Positions 1-9,169 of a DNA stretch of 64,000 nt are shown here, piece after piece. Every line of letters begins with the position of its first letter. The first letter of the stretch is position 1. The position numbers were made by a program, and so were the translations under genes. The DNA is from Paenibacillus swuensis (GTDB taxonomy: Bacteria; Bacillota; Bacilli; Paenibacillales; DY6). The notes under the pieces were generated by a model. That model saw nothing but the letters and a program-made list of their open reading frames with translations, did no database searches and was not told the DNA's origin. The stretch is taken from assembly GCF_001644605.1 (NCBI RefSeq), contig NZ_CP011388.1, forward strand, positions 644,501 to 708,500, given 5' to 3'.

Positions 1-696
1 GGGCGGCTTAGCCTTCGTCTTGACGGGCAGGGACTCTTCCATGCCCTCAAGACGGCCGGCGCATTGCTCCATCACCGGACAGGTGAGGCAATGCGGCGAC
101 TTCGGCGTGCACACCATGGCGCCCAGCTCCATGAGGGCCTGGTTGAAATCGCCCGCGCGCCCTTCCGGGATGAGCTGATAGATCAAGCTCTCCATGTAAG
201 CCCTTGTGCTGCCCTTCATGATATCTTCCTCGATCAGGAAGTATCTTGACAGCACTCGCATGACATTGCCGTCTACGGCCGGCTCAGGCTTGTTGTACGC
301 GATGCTTAAGATTGCGCCTGCCGTGTAAGGCCCCACGCCTTTCAAGCCGGAAATTTCCGGCTTCGTATCCGGTACAATGCCGCCGTAGGTCTCCATCACT
401 TCCCGGACCGCGGACTGCAAATTCCGTGCCCGGGAGTAGTACCCGAGGCCCTCCCAGGCCTTAAGCACCTCATCCTCAGGCGCATCCGCCAATGCTTCAA
501 TCGTCGGAAACTTCTCGATAAACCGATGCCAGTACGGAATCACCGTGTCGACCCGAGTTTGCTGCAACATAATTTCGGAAATCCAGATATAGTAAGGATT
601 TTTGTTGCGCCGCCAGGGCAAGTCCCTTTTGTGAACATCATACCAAGCCAGTAAATTTGTACTGAAAAATCGTTGTCTCTGAGCTAAATCCATCAT
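1..696 (-). CDS. mutY: A/G-specific adenine glycosylase MutY (3' end outside window)
   Basis: Base-excision repair glycosylase that removes adenine paired with 8-oxoguanine. The translated N-terminus carries the HhH-GPD fold typical of Mut[11 protein letters not shown] near residue 37, a helix-hairpin-helix with [12 protein letters not shown] near residue 115, and the catalytic aspartate in [10 protein letters not shown]. The iron-sulfur loop is visible as C-X6-C-X2-C-X5-C at about 57-115 (minus strand). The reading frame is open to base 1, so the C-terminal NUDIX-like 8-oxoG recognition domain lies outside the window. Two adjacent ATG codons (696 and 693) could start it; no strong ribosome site separates them. 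Identity is secure. Confidence 0.95.
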   Translation of the reverse strand, partial: MMDLAQRQRFFSTNLLAWYDVHKRDLPWRRNKNPYYIWISEIMLQQTRVDTVIPYWHRFIEKFPTIEALADAPEDEVLKAWEGLGYYSRARNLQSAVREVMETYGGIVPDTKPEISGLKGVGPYTAGAILSIAYNKPEPAVDGNVMRVLSRYFLIEEDIMKGSTRAYMESLIYQLIPEGRAGDFNQALMELGAMVCTPKSPHCLTCPVMEQCAGRLEGMEESLPVKTKAKPP

Positions 697-882
697 CTAT
701 TGTTACGGCATGCCTTGTCCCGACAAGCCTCTCCCTTATGATTTAATGTTTGTACTTAACGCAAATGAACCCGGCCGCCGCGGCTCGGGCTTGGAAGGTT
801 GCAGGTGCTGAAACGGTTGCTGCGCAGTAGCTGTATCCATGGTGATGATAATCCTTTTTTTATCCAAGTTGAGTGTACGTGT

Positions 883-1275
883 TTAATTCTTCTCAATTAC
901 CGAGAAAGCCGAAGCGAGTGATTCGCTGTGCGTGATGCTGATATGAATATGCAGCGGCACGTTCGCCATACCCAGTCGCTGCAAGGCGCTTTCACTTAGC
1001 GTGCAAACGGGTTTACCCTGCTCGTCGGGCATAATTTCCACATCCTGAAACCCGGTCTTGCGTCCAATGCCGGAGCCAAAAGCTTTCACAACCGCCTCTT
1101 TAGCCGCAAATCGTCCCGCAACGAATTCCGTCAGTCTCCCGTTCGCCTTCTCTTGCGCATAATCATATTCAGCCTGGGTCAGCACTCTGCGCATGAACAG
1201 GTCTCCGTAACGTTGCTGCAGTGTTCTGTCTATACGCCTGATCTCGATCACATCATGACCAATTCCGATAATCAT
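883..1275 (-). CDS. acpS: Holo-[acyl-carrier-protein] synthase AcpS
   Basis: Transfers the 4'-phosphopantetheine arm from CoA to apo-acyl carrier protein, activating fatty acid synthesis in the cytoplasm. The 130-residue length is typical of the trimeric AcpS family. The N-terminus has the metal-binding GIGHDVIEI motif and residues 55-66 hold the RFAAKEAVVKAF signature with its catalytic glutamate. The C-terminal SITHSESLASAF segment is also conserved. It starts at an ATG right after a purine-rich stretch. The gene stands alone, 186 bp from mutY and with a repeat-rich 420-bp spacer upstream. Confidence 0.96.
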   Translation of the reverse strand: MIIGIGHDVIEIRRIDRTLQQRYGDLFMRRVLTQAEYDYAQEKANGRLTEFVAGRFAAKEAVVKAFGSGIGRKTGFQDVEIMPDEQGKPVCTLSESALQRLGMANVPLHIHISITHSESLASAFSVIEKN

Positions 1276-1388
1276 CCTGCATCCCGCCCTCTGGTAGTCT
1301 GATCGATTCCACTATACTTAAGTTTACACGATTTACCCGGCAAAATGAATCTTTCGTCCCCCCGCATGCCTATATATTGTTTCCAATA

Positions 1389-1580
1389 TTCTAACGAATC
1401 AAGGAAGTTCTTAGAAGTTAAAAACGCCCGCTATGAATTTCTAACGAATCGTAAACGTGTTTAAGTATGGAATGAGCAGGAATTTTAGTGTTTTTAGACC
1501 TTTAAGCGTGAATACGATTCGTTAGAATTCATGATTTGATCATTTAGTGCTCTAAGGCTTCGCTGAGTTCGTTAGAACAT
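1389..1580. repeat. CTAACGAAT/ATTCGTTAG dispersed repeat block (locus 1)
   Basis: The 420-bp gap between acpS and the DinB-like gene holds four copies of one 9-base box. Two are in CTAACGAAT orientation (about 1391 and 1441) and two in (A/G)TTCGTTAG orientation (about 1518 and 1567). The inner pair forms the arms of an inverted repeat: the flanks of the second box (ATGAATTTCTAACGAATCGT) are nearly the reverse complement of those of the third. The same architecture recurs at 10.8, 11.7, 29.6-30.1 and 45.2 kb. No coding potential is seen here. Confidence 0.8.
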
Positions 1581-1696
1581 ATTACTTTTAATCCGTTCAC
1601 TAAAAGAACGCCTCTGTGAAGAGACGTCCTTAACTTGTGTTCATCCAGTAACTTTATGATGTGTTTAGTTTAGCGGGATACCAAAAACCAATCCGA

Positions 1697-2173
1697 TTAC
1701 TTGCCCGCTACCAGTTTCTTATACACCTTAATCATGCTGATATGCATACCCTCATGGTACAGATTAAACGTGAGGAATTCTTCTATCGAACCTAAACGCA
1801 TGCCCGCGGAAGTAACGTAAGGCGGATCAATCGTCTGATGCACCCGCTCCGGCAATGTCGTCTGGATGCGATGAAGCTGCTCTTGCAGCAACGTCTCCAG
1901 CTCCTGCAGCGTCGGCACGGGGTAATTAGTAGGGGTTTCCGGCGAAGTGCCGTTCCCAAATTGCTCGGAGAATCCGTCGGGGAGCACCATCGGCAGTCCC
2001 GCGAAATAGAAAGCGAATCGCTCCGTCACCGTATAAATATGTCCCAGCTGCCAGCGAATATGGTTCCGAAACCCTTCGGGAATCCGATTTCCCTCATCTT
2101 CACTCACACCTTGCATAAACTTCAACGTCTGTCCTCTTACAAAAGCCAGCTGTTCGAACAAATAATTCCCCAT
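1697..2173 (-). CDS. DinB-family four-helix protein
   Basis: A 158-residue protein of the DinB/YfiT-like superfamily, four-helix-bundle proteins that usually bind a divalent metal through three histidines; many act as thiol-dependent transferases (for example with bacillithiol). Candidate metal ligands are the histidine in RWQLGHIYTV near residue 45 and the pair in YHEGMHISMI near residue 143. ATG 2173 is preferred over 2179 because AGAGG lies 9 bases upstream of it and only 3 from the other. It follows nadE by 35 bp and is probably co-transcribed. The exact reaction is unknown. Confidence 0.8.
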   Translation of the reverse strand: MGNYLFEQLAFVRGQTLKFMQGVSEDEGNRIPEGFRNHIRWQLGHIYTVTERFAFYFAGLPMVLPDGFSEQFGNGTSPETPTNYPVPTLQELETLLQEQLHRIQTTLPERVHQTIDPPYVTSAGMRLGSIEEFLTFNLYHEGMHISMIKVYKKLVAGK

Positions 2174-2208
2174 GTCCATCGTCCTCTCCCTGATTGGTTC
2201 TTACAAAC

Positions 2209-3018
2209 CTAGATTCCCGGGATTGCCGTACGTTTGTGCTCCGTCTTGAGGTAATGGCGCTCCAGTTTCTCACGTGCCTCATCGTTGATGGTCTTGCCTT
2301 CAAGATAATCGCTGTTATCTTCATAGCTGATGCCGAGTTCTTTCTCATCGGTCTGACCCGCCCATAGTCCTGCGGTCGGCGCTTTGTCCAGAATGCTCTG
2401 CGGCACGCCGAGTAAAGCGGCAAGCTGTCGCACTTGACGTTTGTTCAGGGTGCTGAGCGGCGTAATATCCACGGCGCCGTCACCGTATTTGGTGAAGAAC
2501 CCGGTAATCGCCTCAGAAGCATGATCGGTTCCGACTACAATCAGATTGAGGTCAAACGCCAAAGCGTATTGCATCACCATTCTTGTTCTGGCTTTCGTGT
2601 TGCCTTTGGCTTCCTTGCTGATGTGGCGATGGATGCCGAGCTTTTTGTACCCAAACTCCACTTCGAGCGCGATCTCATTGACTGTATCCTCGATGTTCGT
2701 CTCCACGGTATGCGTCAGGTTGAACGCCTCGGCCACCGCGTAGCTGTCCGCGATATCTTCCTGCTCCCCGTAAGGTTGAAATACGCCCAGCGTCATGTAA
2801 TCCTGACCGCTTTCCTCTTTAAGCTCGTCCGTGGCTTTCTTGCACAACGCCGCCGCGACCGCGCTGTCAATTCCGCCGCTAATCGCAATGAGGAGGCCGC
2901 TGGTACGGGAATTCTTCACATAGTCCTTGAGAAAATTCACCCGCTTGCGGATTTCCGCTTCCGGCTCGATCGTCGGTTGTACGCCTAATTTGGCAATAAT
3001 CTCTTGTTGCAGACTCAT
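2209..3018 (-). CDS. nadE: Ammonia-dependent NAD+ synthetase NadE
   Basis: Catalyses the last step of NAD biosynthesis, ATP-dependent amidation of deamido-NAD with ammonia. At 269 residues it is the short form without a glutaminase domain. The PP-loop ATP pyrophosphatase motif SGGIDSA is at about residue 46, and the conserved KTGRT-like region is represented by NTKARTRMVMQYALA. VVGTDHASEAITGFFTKYGDG is the typical substrate-binding segment (residues about 162-182). The gene leads a probable two-gene unit with the DinB-like gene. An AGAGGTG ribosome site precedes ATG 3018. Confidence 0.96.
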   Translation of the reverse strand: MSLQQEIIAKLGVQPTIEPEAEIRKRVNFLKDYVKNSRTSGLLIAISGGIDSAVAAALCKKATDELKEESGQDYMTLGVFQPYGEQEDIADSYAVAEAFNLTHTVETNIEDTVNEIALEVEFGYKKLGIHRHISKEAKGNTKARTRMVMQYALAFDLNLIVVGTDHASEAITGFFTKYGDGAVDITPLSTLNKRQVRQLAALLGVPQSILDKAPTAGLWAGQTDEKELGISYEDNSDYLEGKTINDEAREKLERHYLKTEHKRTAIPGI

Positions 3019-3090
3019 GGGTTCAGCACCTCTATTCTTGTTTTTCTTATATGTATTTTTTTTATGAATGCAAAATAGATAAAGAGAAAG

Positions 3091-3124
3091 CGAGCAGCTC
3101 AGATATAATCTGAGCGAACTCGCC
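3091..3124 (-). terminator. Rho-independent terminator after the bacilliredoxin gene
   Basis: The stem CTCAGAT-ATA-ATCTGAG is extended by outer GCGAG/CTCGC arms. On the minus strand it is followed by a pyrimidine-rich TTTCTCTTTATC tract. It lies just after the stop codon at 3138. Confidence 0.75.
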
Positions 3125-3137
3125 TAAGGCAGCAGGC

Positions 3138-3572
3138 TTAATCGCAGTGTTTATCGAAAGCTTGCTTCAATTCCGCCGCGATTTCATCCGCACCGCGGTT
3201 CTCAATCATGTGACGCTCGATGAAATGAACCAGTTCACCGTTCTTCATCAGAGCGATGGATGGTGACGACGGCGGGTAAGGCGCGAAATATTCTCTCGCT
3301 TTCGCCGTTGCTTCTTTCTCCTGTCCGGCAAAAACCGTGTAGAGATGTGTAGGTAGCTTCTCATTCTCCAAAGCGCGTGCCACGCCCGGACGACATTGTC
3401 CAGCCGCGCATCCGCATACGGAATTCACGACAACCAGCGCCGTTCCTTCCGCGTTCGGCAGGGATGCTTCAACTTGCTCCGGCGTCAACAGCTCGGTGAT
3501 TCCGAGTCTGGTCAGCTCTGTGCGCATAGGTGTAACCATATCCGCCATGTAACGTTCGAAAGACATTGACAT
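3138..3572 (-). CDS. Bacilliredoxin (BrxA/BrxB family)
   Basis: A thioredoxin-fold protein that removes bacillithiol from mixed disulfides on oxidised cytoplasmic proteins. The family hallmark CGC active site is in VNSVCGCAAGQCRPG at about residues 50-64, and the 144-residue length matches YphP/YqiW. AAGGAG sits 10 bases before ATG 3572. The gene is monocistronic, closed by the terminator at 3091-3124. Which of the two B. subtilis paralogues (BrxA or BrxB) it matches cannot be decided by eye. Confidence 0.92.
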   Translation of the reverse strand: MSMSFERYMADMVTPMRTELTRLGITELLTPEQVEASLPNAEGTALVVVNSVCGCAAGQCRPGVARALENEKLPTHLYTVFAGQEKEATAKAREYFAPYPPSSPSIALMKNGELVHFIERHMIENRGADEIAAELKQAFDKHCD

Positions 3573-3664
3573 CTAACTTTCACTCCTTCAAGGGAATAGG
3601 ATTAGATCATAATAATTCTTATCTCCCATTATACATCCCCCCAGAATGAAAGCAAAGCGGGGAG

Positions 3665-3811
3665 TTAAACGGATGGGCGATTTTCGCCGTCCAGCTTCTT
3701 ATCGTAGCCCGCATCTCCGGGTTGATGCTTCTTCGTAACTTGCTTGGAGTTTTCGCGGGCTTGCTCTTTTTCGGCTTTGGATGATGAATCGTTGGAATTG
3801 GTTTGTGCCAT
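3665..3811 (-). CDS. Small hydrophilic protein, 48 aa, function unknown
   Basis: A short charged protein (MAQTNSNDSSSKAEKEQA...) with no hydrophobic segment, ending in a DKKLDGENRPSV tail. The start at 3811 is chosen because GGGAGG lies 8 bases upstream; an upstream in-frame extension to 3895 has no ribosome site and lies next to the end of the ABC-F gene. The composition resembles small hydrophilic proteins of spore-formers, but no family is recognised. It follows the ABC-F gene by 80 bp in the same direction. Confidence 0.6.
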   Translation of the reverse strand: MAQTNSNDSSSKAEKEQARENSKQVTKKHQPGDAGYDKKLDGENRPSV

Positions 3812-3891
3812 GGAAAATACCTCCCTTCTTCCTGGTAGGGTTCTTCCGTAGTATGGATCTTTTTGGCATAAAATATGTGGAAGACGCAAGC

Positions 3892-5370
3892 TCAAAGTTC
3901 AATCGTCTTGGTAGCTATGTTCTCGCAAAACTCACGATCATGCTCTACAAAAAGGATCGTCGGCGCGTATTCCAGCAACAGCTCTTCAATCTGCATACGT
4001 GAAATGACGTCAATGAAATTCAGCGGTTCATCCCATATAAACAAATGGGCGGGCTCGCAGAGGCTTTTGGCCAGGAGCACCTTTTTCTTTTGGCCGCCGC
4101 TGAAAGAGGAAATGTCCTTCTCAAATTGCAGTCTGGAGAAATCAAGCTTCCTCAGAATCGCTTTAAACAGGCTCTCATCAATCCCGTGATGCCTGGCGTA
4201 TTCCGTCAGATCTCCCTGCAGATGGGAAGTATCCTGGGAAACATAGGAGATCCGGAGCTGGCTTCCCATCCGAAACGTCCCGGTATGAGTTATATCTTCA
4301 CCGATGATCATTTTAATGATACTGGATTTACCCGAGCCGTTCTTCCCGTACAATGCAATGCGATCCCCCTGATCAATGGTAAAGATTATATCGGAGCACA
4401 CTTTTCTGTTGCTGTATAAGATAGATACTCCTTCCAGTTCAACTAACTGGTTCTTATGATAAGAAAGTTGGGGAATCTTTAAGCTGTCTGAGCTTTCCAC
4501 ATTCTTTAGTAGCTTCGACTTTTCTTCCATGGCTGATTGCTGCCGTTGTTCGAGAGATTTGGATCGTTTCATCATTTTGGCTGCTTTATGGCCGATGTAT
4601 CCTTTATCCACCTTGGAGCCGGAGTTTCTGGTGCCGTTCTTCGTCTTCTCCACCTCGTCCGACCAGTTGCTCGTTCTTTTGGCGGATTCCGCGAGGCGTT
4701 TCATATCCTTCTTCAACTTCTCATTCTCAGCCAGCTCATATTGATCCTGCTGTTCTTTGTTACGCCACCAATCGGTGAAATTGCCTTTTTGAATCTCAAT
4801 GCCCGTTTTGTTAATGGAAAGAATATGGTCTATACAATTATCGAGAAACGCCCTGTCGTGGGACACGAGGATAAAGCCTTTTTTGCCGCGAAGATAGCTG
4901 CTCACCAACTCCCTTGCTTCCATGTCCAAATGGTTGGTCGGTTCATCGATTAAGAGAAAGCTGTTCTCCTTAAGAAATAGCGCGGCCAGCATCACTTTCG
5001 TCTGTTCCCCGTTGGATAAAGAGCTGAAAGGCCGGTACAACACATCCTCTGACAATTTCAAAAGCGACATTTCCCGCAGCAATTCCCAATGCTCATAGTC
5101 CGGACCCATATGCCTGATCACATCCAGCGTATGCTCCTCGGTATGTTCTACATGGAATGGAAAATAATCGAACGCCACGCTTGCCGTAATGTGTCCGCTG
5201 TAATCATACTTCCCTTGCAACAACTGAAGGAAGGTGGTCTTACCCCGGCCGTTCCTCCCCGTAAACCCTAGCTTCCAGTCCGAATCTATATGAAAACTTA
5301 CGTTCTCAAAAATGTTATCGTAGCTCCCGTCATAGGCAAACGTTAAATCTGTAACCTGAATCAATGACAT
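3892..5370 (-). CDS. Lsa-type ABC-F ribosomal protection protein
   Basis: A soluble twin-ATPase ABC-F protein of 492 residues, the usual length of the Lsa family. Members displace lincosamides, streptogramin A or pleuromutilins from the ribosome. Domain 1 has Walker A GRNGRGKTT (about 38), signature LSNGEQTK and Walker B LLIDEPTNHLD. A charged linker at about 190-310 is the ribosome-contacting arm. Domain 2 has GKNGSGKSS, FSGGQKKK and the altered Walker B IWDEPLNFID. ATG 5370 is chosen over 5412 because GGAGGG lies 8 bases upstream. The start closely resembles my memory of Lsa(B). Resistance is inferred, not shown. Confidence 0.85.
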   Translation of the reverse strand: MSLIQVTDLTFAYDGSYDNIFENVSFHIDSDWKLGFTGRNGRGKTTFLQLLQGKYDYSGHITASVAFDYFPFHVEHTEEHTLDVIRHMGPDYEHWELLREMSLLKLSEDVLYRPFSSLSNGEQTKVMLAALFLKENSFLLIDEPTNHLDMEARELVSSYLRGKKGFILVSHDRAFLDNCIDHILSINKTGIEIQKGNFTDWWRNKEQQDQYELAENEKLKKDMKRLAESAKRTSNWSDEVEKTKNGTRNSGSKVDKGYIGHKAAKMMKRSKSLEQRQQSAMEEKSKLLKNVESSDSLKIPQLSYHKNQLVELEGVSILYSNRKVCSDIIFTIDQGDRIALYGKNGSGKSSIIKMIIGEDITHTGTFRMGSQLRISYVSQDTSHLQGDLTEYARHHGIDESLFKAILRKLDFSRLQFEKDISSFSGGQKKKVLLAKSLCEPAHLFIWDEPLNFIDVISRMQIEELLLEYAPTILFVEHDREFCENIATKTIEL

Positions 5371-5467
5371 CAACGCATCCCTCCTACCCTTGTAGCTTAG
5401 CATAGCGGGCAATTGTCATAGTAGAGACTGTTCATCTATAGATAAAGTATCCGTTAACTGCGCATGC

Positions 5468-5504
5468 AAAAAAAAAAGGCCAACCAGTTAGAACTGGTTG
5501 ACCT
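5468..5504 (-). terminator. Strong terminator after thioredoxin
   Basis: AAAGGTCAACCAGTT-CTA-ACTGGTTGGCCTTT forms a near-perfect stem, followed on the minus strand by a run of ten T residues. It closes the trxA transcript that ends at 5523. Confidence 0.92.
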
Positions 5505-5522
5505 TTGTATCACCGTATACGA

Positions 5523-5828
5523 TTAGCTCAACTTCGCAAGCAAAGCTTCCTTGCTTTGTAAGCCGACCAGTTTATTCTGGAGCTCGCCGTCTTTGAAGAT
5601 CAGCAGCGTCGGGATGCTCATGACGTTAAATTGGGAAGCCAGTTCAGGCTGATCATCCACGTTAACCTTCGTAATATTCGCGCGTCCTGCCAGCTCGCCT
5701 GCCAGTTCATCCACAATCGGAAGTTGAATCTTGCAAGGTCCGCACCAAGGCGCCCAGAAATCTACCAAAGTTGTACCGCTGGCAATGGTCTGATCAAATG
5801 TTTCTTTCGTTAAGGCTGTTGCCGCCAT
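5523..5828 (-). CDS. trxA: Thioredoxin
   Basis: Small cytoplasmic dithiol reductase with the active site WAPWCGPCK near residue 30 and the cis-proline segment SIPTLLIF near residue 74. At 101 residues it is a normal thioredoxin. ATG 5828 is chosen because GAGAGG lies 9 bases upstream; the longer in-frame start at 5888 has no such site. It has its own strong terminator. This may be the housekeeping TrxA or one of several paralogues, which cannot be settled without the rest of the genome. Confidence 0.93.
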   Translation of the reverse strand: MAATALTKETFDQTIASGTTLVDFWAPWCGPCKIQLPIVDELAGELAGRANITKVNVDDQPELASQFNVMSIPTLLIFKDGELQNKLVGLQSKEALLAKLS

Positions 5829-5903
5829 GTTCATCATCCTCTCCAATGAGTATGATTTCATTATGCGGCATACACTTACTTTTGTCAAGTAACTACTTAA
5901 TAG

Positions 5904-6743
5904 TTAACGCTTATAGATGACCGGGAAATATTCGCTATCGAACTTCTGGCCGTCATATGGACGAGGACCTAACAAGCGAACGTTGTCATGGCGCTGTACA
6001 CCCGCGCGGTAGGCGGTGCCTCCCGGCATGACATGCGCGACGACGGACAGGCGCGGATCGTTCGTGCGGTTCGGACCCGAGCCGTGGAACGTTAAGCCGT
6101 GATGGAAGCTGGCTTGGCCCGCCTTCAGGATACAAGGCTCCTCCACCCATTCGCGATCGGCGGCATACTTCGCCTTCAACTCCTCCATATTCTGATTGAA
6201 GAAGGAATCGCTGTCCGGAATCAATCCCCACTTATGTGAGCCTAAAATCGTCATCATACCGCCGTTCGTCAGATCGGTATCCTGCAGCGCCACCCATACC
6301 GTGATCATGTCCGGCCGGGATGAGCACTGCCAATATCCGTAGTCCTGGTGCCAGCCTACGTTGCCGTCATTGGACGGTTTGTCGCCGATGCCCGGCTTAT
6401 AGATGACCTGATCATGCCACAACCTGATCTCATCTTCGGCAAGCAAGTCCGCGCACAGCTCACCGATGAATGGATCCGTCACCGCCTTACGAACTTCATC
6501 GTTAATCCACCAACCGTTATCCAGCTTCCGAAGCGCATCCGGGTTCGCGCTCAGCCGGAACGGATTCATGGAATATCCGTCCCCGTCATAATCCCCAGCC
6601 CATACCCGCTCATGCGCCTGACGCAAACGCTCGATCTGCGCATCGTCGAACAGCTTAGGCGAAATCCAGTAGCCGTCCCGGTTGAAGGTTTCTTTGTCCG
6701 CATCGGTAATCTTGTATTGACGTTCTGCTTGTAGTTGAGTCAT
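5904..6743 (-). CDS. Phytanoyl-CoA dioxygenase (PhyH)-family Fe(II)/2-oxoglutarate oxygenase
   Basis: A 279-residue double-stranded beta-helix oxygenase. The first two iron ligands are H and D of VGWHQDYGYW (about residue 141), the distal histidine is in SFHHGLTFHGSGPN (about 225), and the 2-oxoglutarate-binding arginine is probably in NDPRLSVVAHVMP. GGAGG lies 7 bases upstream of ATG 6743. It diverges from an AraC regulator across 129 bp, which suggests that regulator controls it. The substrate is unknown; relatives hydroxylate small metabolites and some serve ectoine or natural-product pathways. Confidence 0.88.
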   Translation of the reverse strand: MTQLQAERQYKITDADKETFNRDGYWISPKLFDDAQIERLRQAHERVWAGDYDGDGYSMNPFRLSANPDALRKLDNGWWINDEVRKAVTDPFIGELCADLLAEDEIRLWHDQVIYKPGIGDKPSNDGNVGWHQDYGYWQCSSRPDMITVWVALQDTDLTNGGMMTILGSHKWGLIPDSDSFFNQNMEELKAKYAADREWVEEPCILKAGQASFHHGLTFHGSGPNRTNDPRLSVVAHVMPGGTAYRAGVQRHDNVRLLGPRPYDGQKFDSEYFPVIYKR

Positions 6744-6872
6744 GATATTGCCTCCTCGTGTGGTATTGATGTCATCATACCGCAAGTAAAACATAGTTGA
6801 CGTTCTGTTCCATACCGAGTAGTATCAGAAACATTCAAACGCACACAGTAACATAGAGGGGTGATGCTAATC

Positions 6873-7799
6873 ATGAGTTCTGACGAATTAAACTCTTCCC
6901 CGCGTGCTCTTCCTTCCGGCGAATCCCGAGGCACTCGGTGGACTTACAGCATCGAGTACAATCCTTCAATCCCCTCAGTCCCTGAGTTTTTCATGCTTGG
7001 GTACGATGAGATTCGCAAAGCGCTGCCCCTGTTCCATCATGAACATCCGGGTTGCTACGAATTCGTGCTCGTGGAACGAGGAAAGGCCAATTGGGAGCTG
7101 GACGGGAAGGTATATGAAACCCAGGCGGGTCAAGTCTTTCACACCCGGCCCGGCGAGAAGCATCGCGGAGAATTCAACGCCATTGAACCCTGTGTGTTAT
7201 GGTGGGTTATACTTAAAGCTCCGCAAACCAAGAACTGGCTGAGGCTGCCGATGCAAGAAATTGAGCGTATTGATGAGAGGTTGAAGCTTTTGCCCAGAAT
7301 TATTCAAACAGGGCTGGCTCCTGTAGATGCGCTGCGTAAACTTAAGCTCGCCCTGAACCCGGAACATCCATACCGCAGCACAGCCATTCGGCACGGTTTA
7401 CTGGACATTGTCTTATCCATTATCCAGCCCGTCACTTCTGATCAGGAAGTAGCCGAAGATCTCTCGCGCCAGTATGACCGTCTTATCAGCCAAATGGTTC
7501 ATGAACCGGAGTGGCGTCCGTCCGTTGACGAATTAGCACGCGCCGCGGGCGTTAGCCCCTCTCATTTCTACCGCACTTTCCAAAAGCATACCGGCGAAGC
7601 CCCCATCACTTTCGTGGAACGCTTACGGATTAAGAGCGCTTGCCGTCTCCTCTCCGAAAGTCAGGATCCGATTACGGCGATTGCGTTCCGCTTGGGGTAT
7701 CCGTCGAGCCAGCATTTTGCCACCGTGTTTAAACGATTTATGGGGATGACGCCAACGGCATGGCGCAAGCTGCTTCATGAACAAGGAGTTCAGGAATAA
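6873..7799 (+). CDS. AraC-family transcriptional regulator
   Basis: A 308-residue regulator with an N-terminal cupin-like sensor (HPGCYEFVLVERG, GQVFHTRPGEKHRG) and a C-terminal double helix-turn-helix from about residue 205 (VDELARAAGVSPSHFYRTFQ, then ITAIAFRLGYPSSQHFATVF and the FMGMTPTAWRK end). Starts at 6861, 6864 and 6873 are possible; 6873 has the only workable spacing from GAGGGG. Its divergent position next to the PhyH-like gene suggests that it senses a ligand of that enzyme and controls the shared intergenic region. The ligand is unknown. Confidence 0.88.
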   Translation: MSSDELNSSPRALPSGESRGTRWTYSIEYNPSIPSVPEFFMLGYDEIRKALPLFHHEHPGCYEFVLVERGKANWELDGKVYETQAGQVFHTRPGEKHRGEFNAIEPCVLWWVILKAPQTKNWLRLPMQEIERIDERLKLLPRIIQTGLAPVDALRKLKLALNPEHPYRSTAIRHGLLDIVLSIIQPVTSDQEVAEDLSRQYDRLISQMVHEPEWRPSVDELARAAGVSPSHFYRTFQKHTGEAPITFVERLRIKSACRLLSESQDPITAIAFRLGYPSSQHFATVFKRFMGMTPTAWRKLLHEQGVQE

Positions 7800-7890
7800 T
7801 TATGTTGGTTGTGTGCGAGTCTCGATATTTTGATATTGATGAACAAATGAATTATTGTAGAGGTACCATTATGTAAGAATAGGAAGATGC

Positions 7891-9156
7891 ATGTTGAATT
7901 ATGATGTGATTGTGATTGGCGGCGGATCGGCGGGTTTGATGGCGGGTATTGCTGCAAGCGCGGGCGGCGCCTCGGTGCTGTTGATCGATAAAGGCGATAA
8001 ATTGGGGCGTAAACTCGGGATCTCCGGCGGCGGGCGCTGCAACGTGACCAATGCCAAGGAATTGGATGAGCTCATTAAACATATCCCGGGGAACGGCCGG
8101 TTTCTGCACAGCGCGCTGGCGACGTTCAGTAATAAAGATATTATGGCTTTCTTTGAAGGTCTCGGCATACGGTTAAAGGAAGAGGATCGCGGGCGGATGT
8201 TCCCGGTCTCGGATCGGGCGAAGACGGTCGTGGATGCTCTGGTGAGTAAAGTGAAGGCGCAAGGCGTGAGTATTAAGACGAATCAGCCGGTGAAGGCGGT
8301 AATTTATGAAGGCGGCGCGGTGGCTGGGGTGAAGCTGGCTGGCGGCGAGGTTATCGGGGCGCGAGCAGTTATTATCGCGAGCGGCGGGAAATCCGTGCCG
8401 CATACGGGTTCGACCGGGGACGGTTATGCCTGGGCTGAGAAAGCGGGGCATACGATTACGGAGTTGTTTCCGACGGAGGTGCCGATGACTTCAGGCGAGA
8501 GCTTCATCCAGAGCAAGGAGTTGCAGGGACTGTCGCTGCGGGAAGTGGAGCTGTCCGTGTGGAATCCGAAGGGCAAGAAAGTGATTACGCATGACGGGGA
8601 TATGATTTTTACGCATTTTGGCATATCGGGGCCGATTGTGTTGCGTTGCAGTCAGTATGTCGTGAAGATCATGAAGCAGTTTGGCGTGACCAAGGTGCCG
8701 CTTACGATTGACTTGTTTCCGGAGAAGAGCGCCGATGAAGTGTATAGTGAGACGCTGGCGCTGGCCCGGGCTGACGCGAAGAAACTGATCCGCAACGTGC
8801 TCAAGGGTTACCTGCCGGAGAAGCTGGTGCCGCTCATGTTACGCAAAGCGGGTTTGGACGGGGAGCTCACCTATGATAACATTCCGAAGGCGTTGTGGGT
8901 CGAACTGTCGAAGCTGATCAAGAGCTTTCCAATCGCGGTCAACGGGACGTTGTCGATTGAGGAAGCTTTTGTCACCGGTGGCGGCGTGAACCTGAAGGAG
9001 ATTGATCCCAAGACGATGGAGTCGAAGTTGATGCGGGGCTTGTTCTTTTGCGGCGAGGTGCTGGATATTCACGGGTACACGGGCGGGTATAACATTACGG
9101 CGGCGTTCTCGACGGGGTATACGGCAGGGAAATGTGCGGCGGAGAGTTTGACATAG
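7891..9156 (+). CDS. HI0933/YhiN-family FAD-dependent oxidoreductase
   Basis: A 421-residue flavoprotein of the HI0933 (BaiN/YhiN) family. It begins with the dinucleotide-binding motif IGGGSAGLMAG. Family hallmarks follow: GISGGGRCNVTNA near residue 45, GGKSVPHTGSTGDGY near residue 165, FTHFGISGP near residue 247, and the C-terminal FAD-binding GGYNITAAFSTGYTAG. The physiological substrate of the family is mostly unknown; BaiN members act in bile-acid reduction, which should not be assumed here. The stop is followed 13 bp later by the small excalibur gene in the same direction, so the two may be co-transcribed. Confidence 0.9.
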   Translation: MLNYDVIVIGGGSAGLMAGIAASAGGASVLLIDKGDKLGRKLGISGGGRCNVTNAKELDELIKHIPGNGRFLHSALATFSNKDIMAFFEGLGIRLKEEDRGRMFPVSDRAKTVVDALVSKVKAQGVSIKTNQPVKAVIYEGGAVAGVKLAGGEVIGARAVIIASGGKSVPHTGSTGDGYAWAEKAGHTITELFPTEVPMTSGESFIQSKELQGLSLREVELSVWNPKGKKVITHDGDMIFTHFGISGPIVLRCSQYVVKIMKQFGVTKVPLTIDLFPEKSADEVYSETLALARADAKKLIRNVLKGYLPEKLVPLMLRKAGLDGELTYDNIPKALWVELSKLIKSFPIAVNGTLSIEEAFVTGGGVNLKEIDPKTMESKLMRGLFFCGEVLDIHGYTGGYNITAAFSTGYTAGKCAAESLT

Positions 9157-9169
9157 GAGGTTTCTGATT

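Noticed and set aside
736-840. A 34-codon minus-strand frame between mutY and acpS
   Set aside because: Only a weak AAAGGAT site 10 bases upstream and no recognisable similarity; not enough to call a gene.
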